From Metellina segmentata (Eukaryota > Arthropoda > Arachnida > Araneae > Tetragnathidae): a DNA stretch of 64,000 nt. Positions 33,560 to 43,593 of the stretch are shown here, in pieces. The position numbers and the translations under genes are program-made. Location of the stretch: positions 13,675,018 to 13,739,017 of the forward strand of contig OX375872.1 of the NCBI GenBank assembly GCA_947359465.1, read 5' to 3'. Positions within the stretch are counted from its first letter, which is position 1. The number at the start of each line of letters is the position of its first letter. The notes beneath the pieces are model-generated. The model was not told the DNA's origin, searched no databases, and was given only the letters and a program-made list of their open reading frames with translations.

Positions 33560-34320
33560 CTCTGGCGGTAGAACATCTTTGGTTACATTGGCATGTTCGG
33601 TACTTGAAGGCTTGTTGTATATATTAGCACTTTTAAAATTGAACACTATATACCAATTCAGTTAATAATGATCTTAAATTCAAAATAATTTTATAGAAAC
33701 AAATTCCAATTTTCTCTGCCGTTGTAAACTAAAAAACCACCGGGAACAGACAAGAAAGAACGATGTGACATCTTTGGTCACACACACATATGGAGATGTT
33801 TCGTACGTGAGTGATTAATATTAGCTCTTTTTTTTATTATCGAAAATAAGACAAATTATTCCCATTCAGTTCTTCGAGACCTTTGAGTTCTAAATTCCAA
33901 AGAAATATTTGAAATTTTATCTGCTGTTCGTAAACTAAAAATTCACCGAGGGACAAGTAAGGAAAGCCGATTGGACGTCTTTGGTCTTAATGAGATGTCC
34001 CGCACGTGAAAGTTTGATATACCTAATCAGTTTAGAATAAATAACTGGTAACCTTTGAGTTCCTGATTCATAAAAGAAACAAATCGAAATTTTCGTTTAC
34101 TAACAATTCACCAGGGGACACAAGTAAAAAAACAAAAAAAAGGGACATCTTTGGTCACATTGAGGTGTCTCATACGCTAGTGATTAATATTTTAGCTCTT
34201 TCTTATTGAAAAAAAAAGTTATTTCAGTTCAGGACAACTCATGTGACCTTTGAGTTCCCAATTCTAAAGAAACTAATTGAAAGTTTTTCTGCTGTTCGTA
34301 AACTAAAAATTCCCCCTTGG
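33560..34320 (+). repeat. Diverged tandem array, unit about 170-210 bp, four units
   Basis: Each unit has GACATCTTTGGTCACAT near its start (about 33567, 33767, 33977, 34147), then a GTGATTAATATTTTAGCTCT-like block, CCTTTGAGTTC and CTGCTGTTCGTAAACTAAAA. The units differ by many changes and small indels, so the array is old. No frame is conserved. Confidence 0.72.
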
Positions 34321-35384
34321 ACATATACGAATGAGCAATATAGCTGAACGCGGGATATAGTAAGGAATATCTATTTGAAGGAAATGAGACTCATGCTTTC
34401 CGTGTTTACGCGAACGTGGAAACGAAATAAAGTACGGTCAATGTGCTTCGCCAACCTGGTTCATTTAATAAGGTACTCTCACGAAAGATTTAATTTTTAT
34501 CCTGGCTCGTATTTGTACTCTCCAAGGTGTACAAAATTGTCTGATAAAACAAACGCAGCGTGAAATGAAAAGCGACATCTGTCGCAGAGCACCTGCCTTG
34601 TGGTTTCAAACGAAAGTATCAACCGCCAGCTGAGCAAGAGAAATCGAAGTGCAAGTCAAACAAAATCCGAAGGCTCGTACCGCTTAAGGGTTGGAAGACT
34701 CATAAAATGAGGAGTCAGAAGGCATTTGTCGAACTGCAAAGGAGAATAAAGAAGCATAAATTGCACTGTCAGCAGTTTGAATTGATAATGTGCTTCTACT
34801 TTCGTGTTCAAGGTCGAAGATTGTACTCGAAGGCTTTTTCATCTCGATTAGTGTTACAAATTATGCCGTCATTAAGCTCATTTCTTTTTTACTTATGCCC
34901 TTTTTGCTAATGGTGCGCGAAACCTTAGGGTTTTTGTAAGGTATTTGGGAATTCGGTGTTCATTTTACTTTTGTAGTTTGTACAAAGCGTTTGCAAGATA
35001 CTTGTTACCGAAAACAATATCATTGGTATCCATCGCAGATGAAGCATGCATGGGATCAATTGCTTTAAATACTGTTTCTGAAACGGTAACTTAACACATT
35101 CAACAGCTCCGAGAAAAAGTCGGGATATTTTTGTCGCAATTTCAACTTGTTAATTTATTTAAAAAAATTTTCGTCTTTCCTTATAGCATTTTTCAGAAAC
35201 GTACGTATTCCCCATGCCAGTTTATAACTGTTATTTTTCAATGACACTTATTAGCTATTTTAGAAATCGCTGTTGTTCATGTCCAGGTCTAATTCAACTA
35301 ACCCATACTCTAAAAACTGTACGCTTCAGATAAAGGACCTTGTGCATAATATTAAAAAAAATTGTATAGTGGGTGAATAGTGTT
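34321..35384. other. Unassigned sequence, somewhat less AT-rich
   Basis: Frames at 34375-34563 and 34707-34910 are open for 60-67 codons but have no recognisable domain. It could be single-copy sequence. TAGCATTTTTCAGAAACG near 35187 is a first hit of the repeat seen at 35640-36140. Confidence 0.35.
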
Positions 35385-35639
35385 TTCTCAGGACCGGAGA
35401 CCAGATACGTTCCTCCAACTATTTTTTATCAAGCCCATAGACCAGATACAGCCCTGAGGAGAGGTTAATCTGGCCGCAGATACGAAACGGCCATCCAAAT
35501 ATTTTTATCAAGCCTGTAGAGCAGAAACGGCCCTCAAAACATTTTTTCATGACACTCAGGCTAGTTATGACCCTCAAAATGTTTTTATCAGGTCCGCAGA
35601 CCAAATACACCCCTCCGAATAGGTTCAACAAGCACGCAT
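35385..35639. repeat. Short-unit tandem array, about 55-60 bp
   Basis: About five related units carry (A)GACCAGATAC, GCCCTC(A/C)AAA(A/T) and TTTTTATCAAGCCC-type words. The long minus-strand open frame over this stretch (35419-35631) is a by-product of the repeat. Confidence 0.68.
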
Positions 35640-36140
35640 ACTGCTTAAACGAATCATCAAGTGTTCTTTTTTTAAATTTGTATCATCCACCTTTTTATGT
35701 TTACCAAACATTTTTTTTTGCAAAATCCCAACAGCATTTTTCGGAAACTTAATATATCCGACACCTGTTACCAACTGTTATTTCACAGAAACACACACAC
35801 GCACACAATAACGCTTCTACTCAACCTGCTATCGCAAAAACAGGCCATTTCTAAAAACCTAATCCGATACGAATAGCAGATATTCCTAGAGATGACACTA
35901 ATTCACAAACGAAAATATTAAAAAGTAGCTAATTGGAGCCGCCCAGCGAGACTTCTCGTTCTGCTTAAATTTATCATCAAGTGTATTTTTTAAGTTAGTA
36001 GTGTCAGCTTTTTATTTTCAGTTGCATTTTTCGGAATCTTAATATTTTCTGTAACAGTTGCCAACGTTATTTCGTAATAACACTGCAAAGTAATAATGCT
36101 GCTGCTGCACAACGTGCTATCGCAATAACTGCCAATCCGC
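35640..36140. repeat. Duplicated 200-300 bp block
   Basis: CTGCTTAAACGAATCATCAAGT...GCATTTTTCGGAAACTTAAT...GTTACCAACTGTTATTTC (35640-35790) recurs as CTGCTTAAATTTATCATCAA...GCATTTTTCGGAATCTTAAT...GTTGCCAACGTTATTTC (35960-36080). Both end near a CTATCGCAA(A/T)AAC word. Confidence 0.68.
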
Positions 36141-36649
36141 TCATGCTGGAATGCACGGTGAACGTCGATCACTGATCTAGTACATTCTGGATCTCACGGA
36201 CAGGGAAACATACTTAAGCTCAGGTCGTAGGGGGGCCGACCTGTAACGAACCCATTCAAGGTCCCCCTTCTTTTCAAATTGCTCTTCCCCTCTTTTCAAA
36301 GCGCTTCCTAAAGAAGTCCGTGCCTCTAATAATAAATTCCCTAGTCCCTGAAGAAACGAGGTGTGAAGCTGATCTACCCTTTCCTTTTTGCTGTTTATTT
36401 TATTTCCGTCTTCCTAGCTGCTTCCGTTTGTACCCGTGCGAAGCGATTCTTTGGGTATACAAGATCGGAATCAGGGACTCGCTCGGTTGATCAGTGGGGG
36501 TCATGTGGAGGAAACTTGGAATTGCTAAAAGGAAAAAGTGTGTATTTGACGCTGAATGAAATCAATAAATTTACCAATTTCTTATTCAAGGAATTAATAC
36601 CTCTTAGATTGTTCCCTTGTGAGATATGATCGCGGTAGCTCTGCCATAA
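36141..36649. other. Unassigned sequence with one hydrophobic open frame
   Basis: From 36345 to 36629 a plus frame is open with a hydrophobic stretch (IYPFLFAVYFISVFLAASVC) like a signal peptide. However, the first codon is GTG, the frame has no ATG near its start, and no domain is recognisable. I do not call a gene. Confidence 0.3.
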
Positions 36650-36824
36650 CCACGTTAAATCTGTCGTAGCCTCGCATGTCCTCACGTTTTCGTGGTGTGG
36701 AAGCTTGCAGAGTGGGGTGCCAGAAAATGTGTTAACCTCGTCATCTGACTGGTTCAAAATTATGTAGAATTGTCCTTGGATCTCTTCCTTGGGAATTGGC
36801 CCCGTACCATCGCCCAAAAGCCCT
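36650..36824 (+). mobile_element. SINE body fragment
   Basis: CACGTTAAATCTGTCGTAGC, TGTCCTCACGTTTTCGTGG, GAGTGGGGTGCC, CATCTGACTGGTTCAAAATT and CGTACCATCGCCCAAAAGCC follow in order. The head is lost; the next element starts at once. Confidence 0.8.
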
Positions 36825-36827
36825 ACC

Positions 36828-37569
36828 TCAAAAAGAAGTGTTTGTCTGTTTGTTCAAACAGACTGTTTGTCTATTTTCTGCACGCAAATTCCTGACGAAT
36901 CTATGGCACTTACAGCAATGGGATTTGGCACACAGGTAGTCCGAATGTTTTGCAATTTTTGGGTCGCGGCGAATTTTAAAATTTAATCTAGAACATTTTA
37001 GAATGAATTTAATGAAAATTAATTATTATTGTTTTCTTTGGAATGGTAACAGCATAAAAGATCATACATTCTAAATTTATTTTTTCCGTTTTCATTTTGC
37101 GCAGAGGAATGATTTCCCCCACGCAGCAGACAATAAAAAAATAAATTGTAACTTTAGTTATGTAGTTCTTTCTTTTTTATATATCTCCTAGACCGTTAAA
37201 GTTAGATTAAAAATTTCAACGGATTTGAAATCTGCGAAAAATGTCACATTAGATCGATACCTAAAAATCTGAATTTCTTTAAATAAATAAAAATTTTGAA
37301 TTTAACAGCTTTTATGTTTTTGCAAGAATAGAATATGACGTCACGCCAACCTACATTTTCTGCGCTCTTACAATTTCAGCAAAGGAAAGCAAAAAAGATT
37401 AAAAAAAAAACATTTTGACTGGCATTGTTCAGTTCTTCTTTGCTAAATCGGGATCGTTAAAGTTACATTGAAAATTTCAACGGATTTGAAATCTGCGGAA
37501 AATTTTACACCAGATTGATACCTTACACCACGGGCACGGGCAACGCCGGGCGAGACACGCAGTGGCTAG
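36828..37569 (+). mobile_element. Helitron, 5' end damaged
   Basis: AAGAAGTGTTTGTCTGTTTG begins the copy without TCTCTACTAT. The body matches the other copies and the 3' end is GACACGCAGTGGCTAG at 37569, followed by T. An internal pair GACCGTTAAAGTTAGAT (37193) and GATCGTTAAAGTTACAT (37452) shows the internal duplication seen at 22296-23274. Confidence 0.8.
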
Positions 37570-37597
37570 TAATTCTATATAACCACATCTGTGTTGG

Positions 37598-37850
37598 ATG
37601 AAAGATTCCATGGATTCTTCATCCTTTAGAAAGATTCTATCAATCCTTTCTTCAGAAAAAAATCCCTTCGAAAGAGTTTTTATTAGTCCTATCTTCAGAA
37701 AAAAGTATCTTGGAAAGATTCTGTTAGTCCTTTCTTCATAAAAAAGTATCTTGGAAAGATTCTATTAGTCCTTTCTTCAGAAAAAAGTATCTTGAAAAGA
37801 TTCTATTAGTCCTTTCCTTAGAATGGTATCCTTTAGTAAGATTCTGTCGT
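37598..37850 (+). repeat. 41-bp minisatellite
   Basis: Units ATTCTATTAGTCCTTTCTTC + AGAAAAAAGTATCTTGGAAAG start at 37718, 37759 and 37800, exactly 41 bases apart, with more diverged units before 37718. Related single units occur at 39920-40008. Confidence 0.88.
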
Positions 37851-37854
37851 TAGC

Positions 37855-37903
37855 TCTTTGCGTTGCTCCAGTGCGACGTTAATTAATTACCATTACCATT
37901 TCT
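37855..37903 (+). mobile_element. SINE end with ATTACC tail
   Basis: Only CGTTGCTCCAGTGCGACGTT, AATTAATTACCATTACC remains. Confidence 0.7.
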
Positions 37904-37913
37904 TGATAATTTA

Positions 37914-38165
37914 CAGCCCAGTTGGAAGAGTAACGGATTAGCAACCGGAAGGTTGCGAGTTCGAATCCAACCAAAGACCGTTGTGTACAAAGGGGGCTGG
38001 TGCACGTTAAATCTGTAATAGCCTCAAATGTCCTCTCGTTGGTATGGTGTGAAAGTTTGGAGAGTGGGGTTCCAGCTCAGGATCTTTTCCTCCGGGATTG
38101 ATGCCGGACCGTTGCCGTTGTCCTTTTGTGTTGCTCCAGTGCGTCGTTTTTCAGCTACCTATTCA
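37914..38165 (+). mobile_element. SINE with clear Lys-like tRNA head
   Basis: The head AGCCCAGTTGGAAGAGTAAC, with B box GAGTTCGAATCC, resembles tRNA-Lys (AGCTCAGTTGGTAGAGC). It passes into GGTGCACGTTAAATCTG and the shared body (GAGAGTGGGGTTCCAGC, CGGACCGTTGCC, GTTGCTCCAGTGCGTCG) with a short TACC tail. This is the best copy for defining the Lys-headed subfamily. Confidence 0.85.
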
Positions 38166-38369
38166 TCCACGTGAGGAAACTTTCAACTGTCGAAAGGTAG
38201 TTAGTTGGTAGGGAGTTAAGAAGTAGTGGGAGATCCCATTCCCGAGATTAATGGCAGTAGAAAGAATAACAAGAACAGAAGCGAGGGACAAAAAAGTCTT
38301 GGACCTGAAGTTGTGGCGCTGCACTTAGTACCAAGAGATAGAACTGCTGTGCAAACTGAAAACAGAGAG

Positions 38370-38482
38370 GAGGCGGATATAAGAGGCCACAATAGATTTA
38401 ACATGCACCAGCCCCCATGTACATGACGGTCTTTAGTTGGATTCCTCCGGTTGCTAATACGTCACTCTTCCAACCGGGCTTC
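38370..38482 (-). mobile_element. Lys-headed SINE 5' fragment
   Basis: The head half on the minus strand (AGCCCGGTTGGAAGAGTGAC) and GGTGCATGTTAAATC are present; the rest is replaced by unrelated sequence. Confidence 0.7.
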
Positions 38483-38756
38483 CCTCCACCAAAGGAACAG
38501 TGCATAAGGCGCGAAATCATTTAGTGTACTCTAGCGGCGAGAAAGTCCTCCAATCCATGCATCGACGCTGGCAAGCTTGCATTTATATTAGCGGTCGCAC
38601 CTTTGAGCAGTTACTGTAAAAAATCGTTGTCAATAAGTAATTATATAAGAATGACGTAATGAACATTTTGCTTCCGGCGCAATTCTTGTATTTGCGCCCA
38701 ACGTGTCACTTGCAACTAGCATTGGGAAACAAAAAAAAATCATTCTTTTAGTCTGC

Positions 38757-38992
38757 TCTACCACCTCCTGAAGTTTTTTTTTCTCCGATGGGGGGGGGGC
38801 ACATATGAACTTAATCGTTGGCCACTACAAGGCCGGACGTGATGGTCACTTGTGAAGGAGCACCCAGTGGGAGGACCATCATTGCTCCTAACAAAGGACA
38901 TCACAATATACATCCATGCCCTGATCCCGGATTCGAACCAGGAACTTTTCGATCCAGAGGCCAACACCTTAACCACTAGACCGGTTGGTCGG
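38757..38992 (-). mobile_element. SINE with Asp/Glu-like head but a different body
   Basis: The head is the same as in the main family (ACCGGTCTAGTGGTTAAGG, GGTTCGAATCC). After GGGCATGGATGTATATTG the body is new (TCCTTTGTTAGGAGCAATG, CCACTGGGTGCTCC, CCATCACGTCCGGCC...) and ends in a C/T- and G-rich tail. It shows that this head has been combined with at least two bodies. Confidence 0.78.
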
Positions 38993-39084
38993 TTGCTTCT
39001 CCCCCTCTTCCCTTGAAGTTTGTCCCATGAATTCCGAATCACCCTGCATGGAAGACATGAAACAGGAGTAACGACACTGCCGTC

Positions 39085-39175
39085 ATTGGTTGGTTGGTTG
39101 ATTTGGGTTTTTATGGCCCAAGTTCCAGAAAAGGGTAAGCTGCGCCAATCACAAGCCAGAATGCAACCCGATAAA
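39085..39175 (+). mobile_element. Possible end of another repeat family
   Basis: GGTTGGTTGATTTGGGTTTT and ATGGCCCAAGTTCCAG, then GCTGCGCCAATCAC, recall a dispersed arthropod repeat ending in TATGGCGCAAG-like sequence. The call rests on recall and the weak match at 6400. Confidence 0.35.
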
Positions 39176-39418
39176 AAGGTTAAAATATTTATAGCAGTCA
39201 GATCAATTAATAAAAGCAGGTGTAAAATGTCGAGTGAGATTAAAATGTTAAATTAAAAAGGGTAAAAAAATTAGCTTTATATCAATGGTAACATTGACAA
39301 CCGATGAGCCGTCAATGGATATGAACAATTGAGAAATTAGCGCAGATGTGCGGGCTCTGCTATTTCGATGAATGTCGCATCCATCACCTTGACCCCAGCA
39401 ATACTTCCTCAGAGAGTG

Positions 39419-39444
39419 CACACACACACACACACACACACACA
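39419..39444. repeat. (CA)n microsatellite
   Basis: Thirteen CA units. Confidence 0.97.
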
Positions 39445-39599
39445 AGTGGCGCAATACGGCACTGATTTCTACTCTTCAGTGGCCTGCCCTAGGCAATGTT
39501 CGCTTCCGCTGGCAAAGAACGTCAGCTATTGTTCAGTGGCACTTTCAGCTAGGATACATAGATGGAAAACGAGAACGGGTATTACAAAGATAAACAGTA

Positions 39600-39760
39600 G
39601 TAGATGGGTAGAATCGAGTACTTTGATGAATCGAATATTTTATTTTTGAGTACTTTGGGGAATAGAATACTTGGTATTTAAGTACTTGGAAGAATCGAAC
39701 ACTTGATATCAAATATCAAATACAGAATAAATTTTGGTAATAAGTACTTTGGAATAATTT
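39600..39760. repeat. Short-motif repeat patch
   Basis: GAGTACTTTGATGAATCGAA, GAGTACTTTGGGGAATAGAA and AGTACTTGGAAGAATCGAA follow each other with a period of about 30-32 bases. Confidence 0.65.
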
Positions 39761-39794
39761 TACTGAAGATTATTAGCTAAGAGGCAGGGGCTAC

Positions 39795-39912
39795 GGTTTG
39801 ACTGGTTCAAAGTTACAAGGTTTTGTTCTTTTCGTTCGCGATTGGTCCCCAACCGTCGCCAATAGTCAGTTATGTTGCTTCAGAGGAAATATAAATTCAA
39901 CTAACTACCTTT
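39795..39912 (+). mobile_element. Diverged SINE 3' fragment
   Basis: GACTGGTTCAAAGTTACAAGG, CCCAACCGTCGCCAATAG and TTGCTTCAGAGG... CTAACTACC keep the order of the shared body end, with many changes. Confidence 0.6.
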
Positions 39913-40200
39913 GAAAAGACTATATTTTTCCTTTCCTTCGAATAAAATCCTTCCGAAAGATTCTACTATTCATTTCCTTTGAAAGAGTCCTTTGAAAAGA
40001 TTCTATTGGTCTAGAACACTGGTCGCCAAAGTGGTCGATTTCGACCCCCAAGGGTCGATATAACATTGTTAGGGGTTGATATAAAAGTCGAATCAGATAT
40101 TGAAAATATCGAACGTAATTTATAAGATGAACTTATTGAATTGTCAATTGATCTTGAAGCTAAGACGCTTTTTAAAAATAGGACTTTCAAGTTACTTTAG

Positions 40201-40442
40201 GAGGGATATTGTATATGTTAAAAAACTATCCGAAACTTTCTGAAGTGGTACTTCCCATTTTGCTTGAATATGATTTCATCCACGTTAATTTCATTTTAAC
40301 AAAGCAAAGGAATAAGCGATATATAGAATTCCGGGGAGATTTAATGTTGAAACTAACTAATTTTGAACCCAAAATTTCTAATCTTGTCAAGAGTCACGCC
40401 AAGCGCACTCTTCATATTGACAACGTAAGTTCTATACTCTAA
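40201..40442 (+). pseudogene. hAT transposase C-terminal fragment (ZBED5/SCAND3-like)
   Basis: The frame reads YPKLSEVVLPILLEYDFIHV and then, after loss of the CESGFS region, KQRNKRYIEFRGDLMLKLTN, FEPKISNLVKSHAK. Y-P-x-L-S...L-L, K-x-R-N-R...DL-x-L-x-L-(S/T)-N and P-x-I-x-x-L-V are the conserved pieces of hAT dimerisation domains of this subfamily. The L-C-E motif is destroyed. It lies in the correct element and orientation. Not functional. Confidence 0.7.
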
Positions 40443-40599
40443 GTTAGGTCTTATTTTCATACAAAAAACGATTGTATTGTTATTTTGTTGTCTAAATTAA
40501 ATTTTACATTTTATTCATCCTTTTTTTCAAATATGTGACGTTAATAAGGACGTCAAAAACAAAAATATATCCCTTTGACGTTAAGTCAATATAAAAATA

Positions 40600-41173
40600 C
40601 ACTACCCTATACAGTAATGGACCGGACAGCAAGATGCGATGGTATTACGAAAAGAATATATACTTTAATAAAGGGATGGTCCCCCACGTGCTGCAATTAC
40701 ACTAGCAACCCTTCTGAGCATATTTTCAAAAAGGTTTTTTAATACACAGCTATGGGTATTTGGGTCCATTACTGCTGCAAGAATGTCGACAGCTCAACTG
40801 TAGATTTCGGACGTGGTTTCCGGGTCCGTAAGCTTCGCTCTGACTCGTCCCACAAATGTTCCATGGTGTTTAGGTCGGGACTTTGAGCAGGCCAGGGAAG
40901 ACGTTTTACATCCAAAACTTAATACCACTGCTTGACAGAGTCTGCAACATGACACGGAGCGTTGTCGTCCTGGAAGTAACATTCGTCCATGCTATAAAAT
41001 TGCCAGAGCGTAGGAAGAACATGATGGTCCAAAATGTTCATGTAGGCGTTCAATTTACCAGGAGCAACATGCAAAGGTCCTAGTCCATACCACGAAAAAC
41101 ACCCCCAAACAAAAACAAGTAGTCGGATTTAATGCAAATCCGCTGGCGTCCGGTCCATTATTGTAGGGTAGTG
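40600..41173 (-). mobile_element. Tc1-type element, internally deleted, nested in hAT
   Basis: The ends CACTACCCTATACAGTAATG and CACTACCCTACAATAATGG (reverse complement of the right end) share a GGACCGGAC continuation; TA flanks both (40598-40599 and 41174-41175). It is 574 bases, against about 1.2-1.3 kb for a full Tc1 element. The N-terminal half of the transposase has been deleted. Confidence 0.88.
40690..41105 (-). pseudogene. Tc1 transposase C-terminal half (DD34E)
   Basis: On the minus strand the frame reads GPLHVAPGKLNAYMNIL, then CYFQDDNAPCHVADSVKQWY with the second catalytic D, then a stop, then LPWPAQSPDLNTMEHLWDES with the catalytic E. D to E spacing fits the 34-residue Tc1 pattern. 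The first catalytic D and both HTH domains are deleted, and there is a stop and a frameshift near 40850. It cannot be active. Confidence 0.85.
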
Positions 41174-41349
41174 TATGTACTCCATTATACGTACAACAAA
41201 CACTGCAACTCAAATAAACAATCTAAAAACTCCCATAAGTTTTATTTGCTTGTCCTATTATCATTACGTAATAGTAAAATAGAGGGGGTCGATAAAAGTC
41301 AAGAAACTCTTGAAGGGTTCAAGGAACTTTGGCGACTCCTGGTCTAGGA

Positions 41350-41952
41350 TGTCAAACTTCTTTAGAAGTCTTGACAAAGAAGACAGCAGGCTGCAAGATG
41401 GGATTATGAGTGTGAACCCCTCAGAAGGTTAAGTATTACAGCCTTTTGATTGGAAAATTAAGCCTTGAGAGAAAATTGAAGCCCTCCAAAAGTATTTCCT
41501 TAATACGAGCCTGGTCGAAATATCTTTTCGAAATGACCCATTTCATTACAGAAGCTCAACAGACTCTAAAAATAGGAAGTGATCACCACACTGTAGAACA
41601 TAAACTTTATACGACCATAAATTGTTTTTATTGTCAAACGGGAAACTTCGCAGAGTCGAAGCGCTATCAATTGATTTTCAATTTGACAACACTCGTGTCA
41701 GTAATATCAGCAATTTCAAAGATTCCTTTATTTTTATCAATAGTTCTATGCATTACCGTGGCCAAAATTTTGTTAGGCATGTCAACTTTTTGTTCACACT
41801 TCATCGACGCTTCTCATGTGGGATTTTCAGTGTAAATAAACAAGACCGTAGATTTTACTTCTTTTACCTACCCTGTGGCATGATGCATATCGGGGTTACC
41901 TTAAAATAAGACTTTTTAAGCACGTTTCGCTAATATCTATTGGGTGGGTATC
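41350..41952. other. Unassigned sequence, short repeat shared with 48590
   Basis: A 129-codon plus frame at 41446-41835 begins with TTG and has no domain. GTGTGAACCCCTCAGAAGG with TTAAGTATT...TTTTGATTGG at 41411-41455 resembles GTGTGAACCCCCCTCAAAGG...TTTTGATTGG at 48581-48670, so an old dispersed repeat lies here. Confidence 0.4.
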
Positions 41953-42200
41953 TTCGGACTTCGGTAGCGCAGTTGGAAGAGCTTTGGATTAGCAACAGGA
42001 GGTAGCGAGTTCCAAACTAGGTCCAGTCAAAAAACCGTAGTGCACACTGGGGACAGGTGCACGTTAAATCTTGCCTCGTAGTTCAAAATTACGTGGTACT
42101 GTCCTCGACTCTTTCCATTCAGGATTTATCCCGGACGGTCGCCTATAGCCCGTTGTATTGCTCCAGTGCAACGCTAGTGAGTACCTACCTACCTGATCAT
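41953..42200 (+). mobile_element. SINE with Lys-like head
   Basis: The head GGTAGCGCAGTTGGAAGAGC leads through GCGAGTTCCAAAC (decayed B box) and GGTGCACGTTAAATCT into a body with an internal deletion, then GTTGTATTGCTCCAGTGCAA and a TACCTACCTACC tail. Confidence 0.82.
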
Positions 42201-42527
42201 TACCATCCATATTATCACATTCACTAAGTCGTCTACAGATATGTATCGAATATTTTTTTATCCTGATTGGGGCATTTGAATGTTAAACAGAGATGCCAAC
42301 TCCGATGGTGTCAGTTAGTATGGTCCCTCACTGTTTTTCTGTGGGTTCCTCCAAAAATGAGAGTAAAAACTACCACAGATAGCATAGTTAGTAAAATGGA
42401 ATTTTGGACAAAACAATAAGAACACATGTATGTATGTATGTGACGTAAATGTTGGATTTGCCTGGAAACCCTAATAACCTATCCACGTTGGTGCCGTTGT
42501 TTTAAAACAACATATAATTTAGGAAAT
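42201..42527. other. Unassigned sequence
   Basis: About 330 bases; only a short ATGTATGT run at 42427-42441. Confidence 0.4.
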
Positions 42528-42835
42528 ATGTAGTTAATTAACGTTGCACTGGAGCAACACAACGAGTTATTGGCGACGGTCCGGGATCAATCACGAAGAG
42601 AAAGATCCAAGGACAACACTTGATAGTTTTGAAGCACGGTCAGATGGACGAGAACACCTGAGCTGGCACTCTACGGTTCAAACTTCCACACCACGCCAAC
42701 GAGAAGACATTTGAAGCCACGACAGATTTAACGTTCATCAGCCACCGTGTACACGACGGTCTTTCGCTGGACGGAGTTTCCAATTCGCAACCCTCCTATT
42801 GCTAATTCGATGCTCTTACAACTTGTGCGAATGTC
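42528..42835 (-). mobile_element. SINE with Lys-like head
   Basis: On the minus strand the head is degraded (CACAAGTTGTAAGAGCATC), the B-box region reads GCGAATTGGAAACTCC, and the whole body follows to GGAGCAACAC-complement and TTAATTAAC. Body order matches the full-length copies. Confidence 0.78.
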
Positions 42836-43254
42836 ATTTGTTGGATTGGTTTTGTATTTTGCACTTTTGCGAATTAGTGCTGTCAGTCTCTGGTCATTCC
42901 CAATTGGATAGGCTATTCTACTGTTTAGATGGAGTATTCGAATGGACAAAAGGACACTTGAAAGTATTCGTTGGATTGCATTATTTCTAGCTGTCTTCGA
43001 ATACATTAATTTTCATTCAAAATATATATATATTCGAAAATCAAAAATTACCATATAAACAATAATTTAAAAACAAAATTAAGACACAAACTATGCAAGG
43101 TGCTTTTTATATAGGGGCACCCCATTCTGTTTTTAAATAACTTAAAATTGAGCAATTTAAAATATTTTTTATAGATTGTTTACATAATTAATGACAAGGT
43201 GTTTGCTAATGAAAATGCGGTTGCTGGCGATTGCGAATTATATTAGGTGATGTT
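42836..43254. other. Unassigned sequence
   Basis: No supported feature; AT-rich, with an AT patch at 43022-43031. Confidence 0.4.
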
Positions 43255-43585
43255 GCAAATTTCTATCCGTCTGAAATTGATCGACAAGGTTTCCAACAGC
43301 GCATGTGGTTTCAATGGTAGATAGAGCAACATGTCATACAGTTCGTGCAATCATGCGAATTCGAAACGACACATTTCCTGGATGAATAATGTCAAAATCC
43401 GGTGATGTCGATTGGTCTCCTCTTTCCCCTGATTTGACCGCGCCGGATTTTTCCACTTCTGTGGGGCTACTTTAAGGAACGAGACTCTTAACAAGCTGAT
43501 GATTCAACAGCTTAAGGAAAACATTTGCGAAGAAATTGAACAAATCATTTGTAGCAATGCGACCGATGTCGTATTCCATAAGTAA
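43255..43585 (+). pseudogene. Mariner-family transposase C-terminal third
   Basis: In plus frames, with shifts, the sequence reads QRMWFQW, ATCHTVRAIMRIRNDTFPG, then GDVDWSPLSP, DLTAPDFF and, in one clean stretch to the stop at 43583-43585, NKLMIQQLKENICEEIEQII and ATDVVFHK. This follows the familiar order of mariner-like transposases (WFQQDGATCHTA, then a P-D-L-x-P-x-D-F block and an R-E-I-E tail). The catalytic D of Q-D-G is lost. The 5' part of the element is missing. Confidence 0.78.
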
Positions 43586-43593
43586 TATCATTA

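Larger units (their letters stand above)
40017..41341 (+). mobile_element. hAT element with 8-bp TSD, carrying a nested Tc1 element
   Basis: The left end CACTGGTCGCCAAAGTGGTC and the right end, reverse-complemented CAGGAGTCGCCAAAGTTCC, form the inverted ends. GTCTAGAA (40009-40016) and GTCTAGGA (41342-41349) are the duplication with one change. It codes the C-terminus of a ZBED5-like hAT transposase. Without the Tc1 insertion it is about 750 bases. The centre of the duplication is TA, as in the elements at 148 and 58268. Confidence 0.85.

Noticed and set aside
35385..35640. Repeated-domain protein frame on the minus strand
   Set aside because: The frame repeats only because the DNA does; units differ by indels that are not multiples of three.
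36345..36629. Open frame with a signal-peptide-like hydrophobic start
   Set aside because: The first codon is GTG, an in-frame stop lies just upstream and no mature domain is recognisable. I cannot support a small secreted protein.
37598..37850. CRISPR-like regularly spaced repeat
   Set aside because: The 41-bp units are contiguous, with no unique spacers; the context is eukaryotic.
41446..41835. 129-codon plus-strand open frame
   Set aside because: It begins with TTG, has no ATG of matching length, no domain and no clear coding bias. A hydrophobic stretch in AT-rich DNA is expected by chance.
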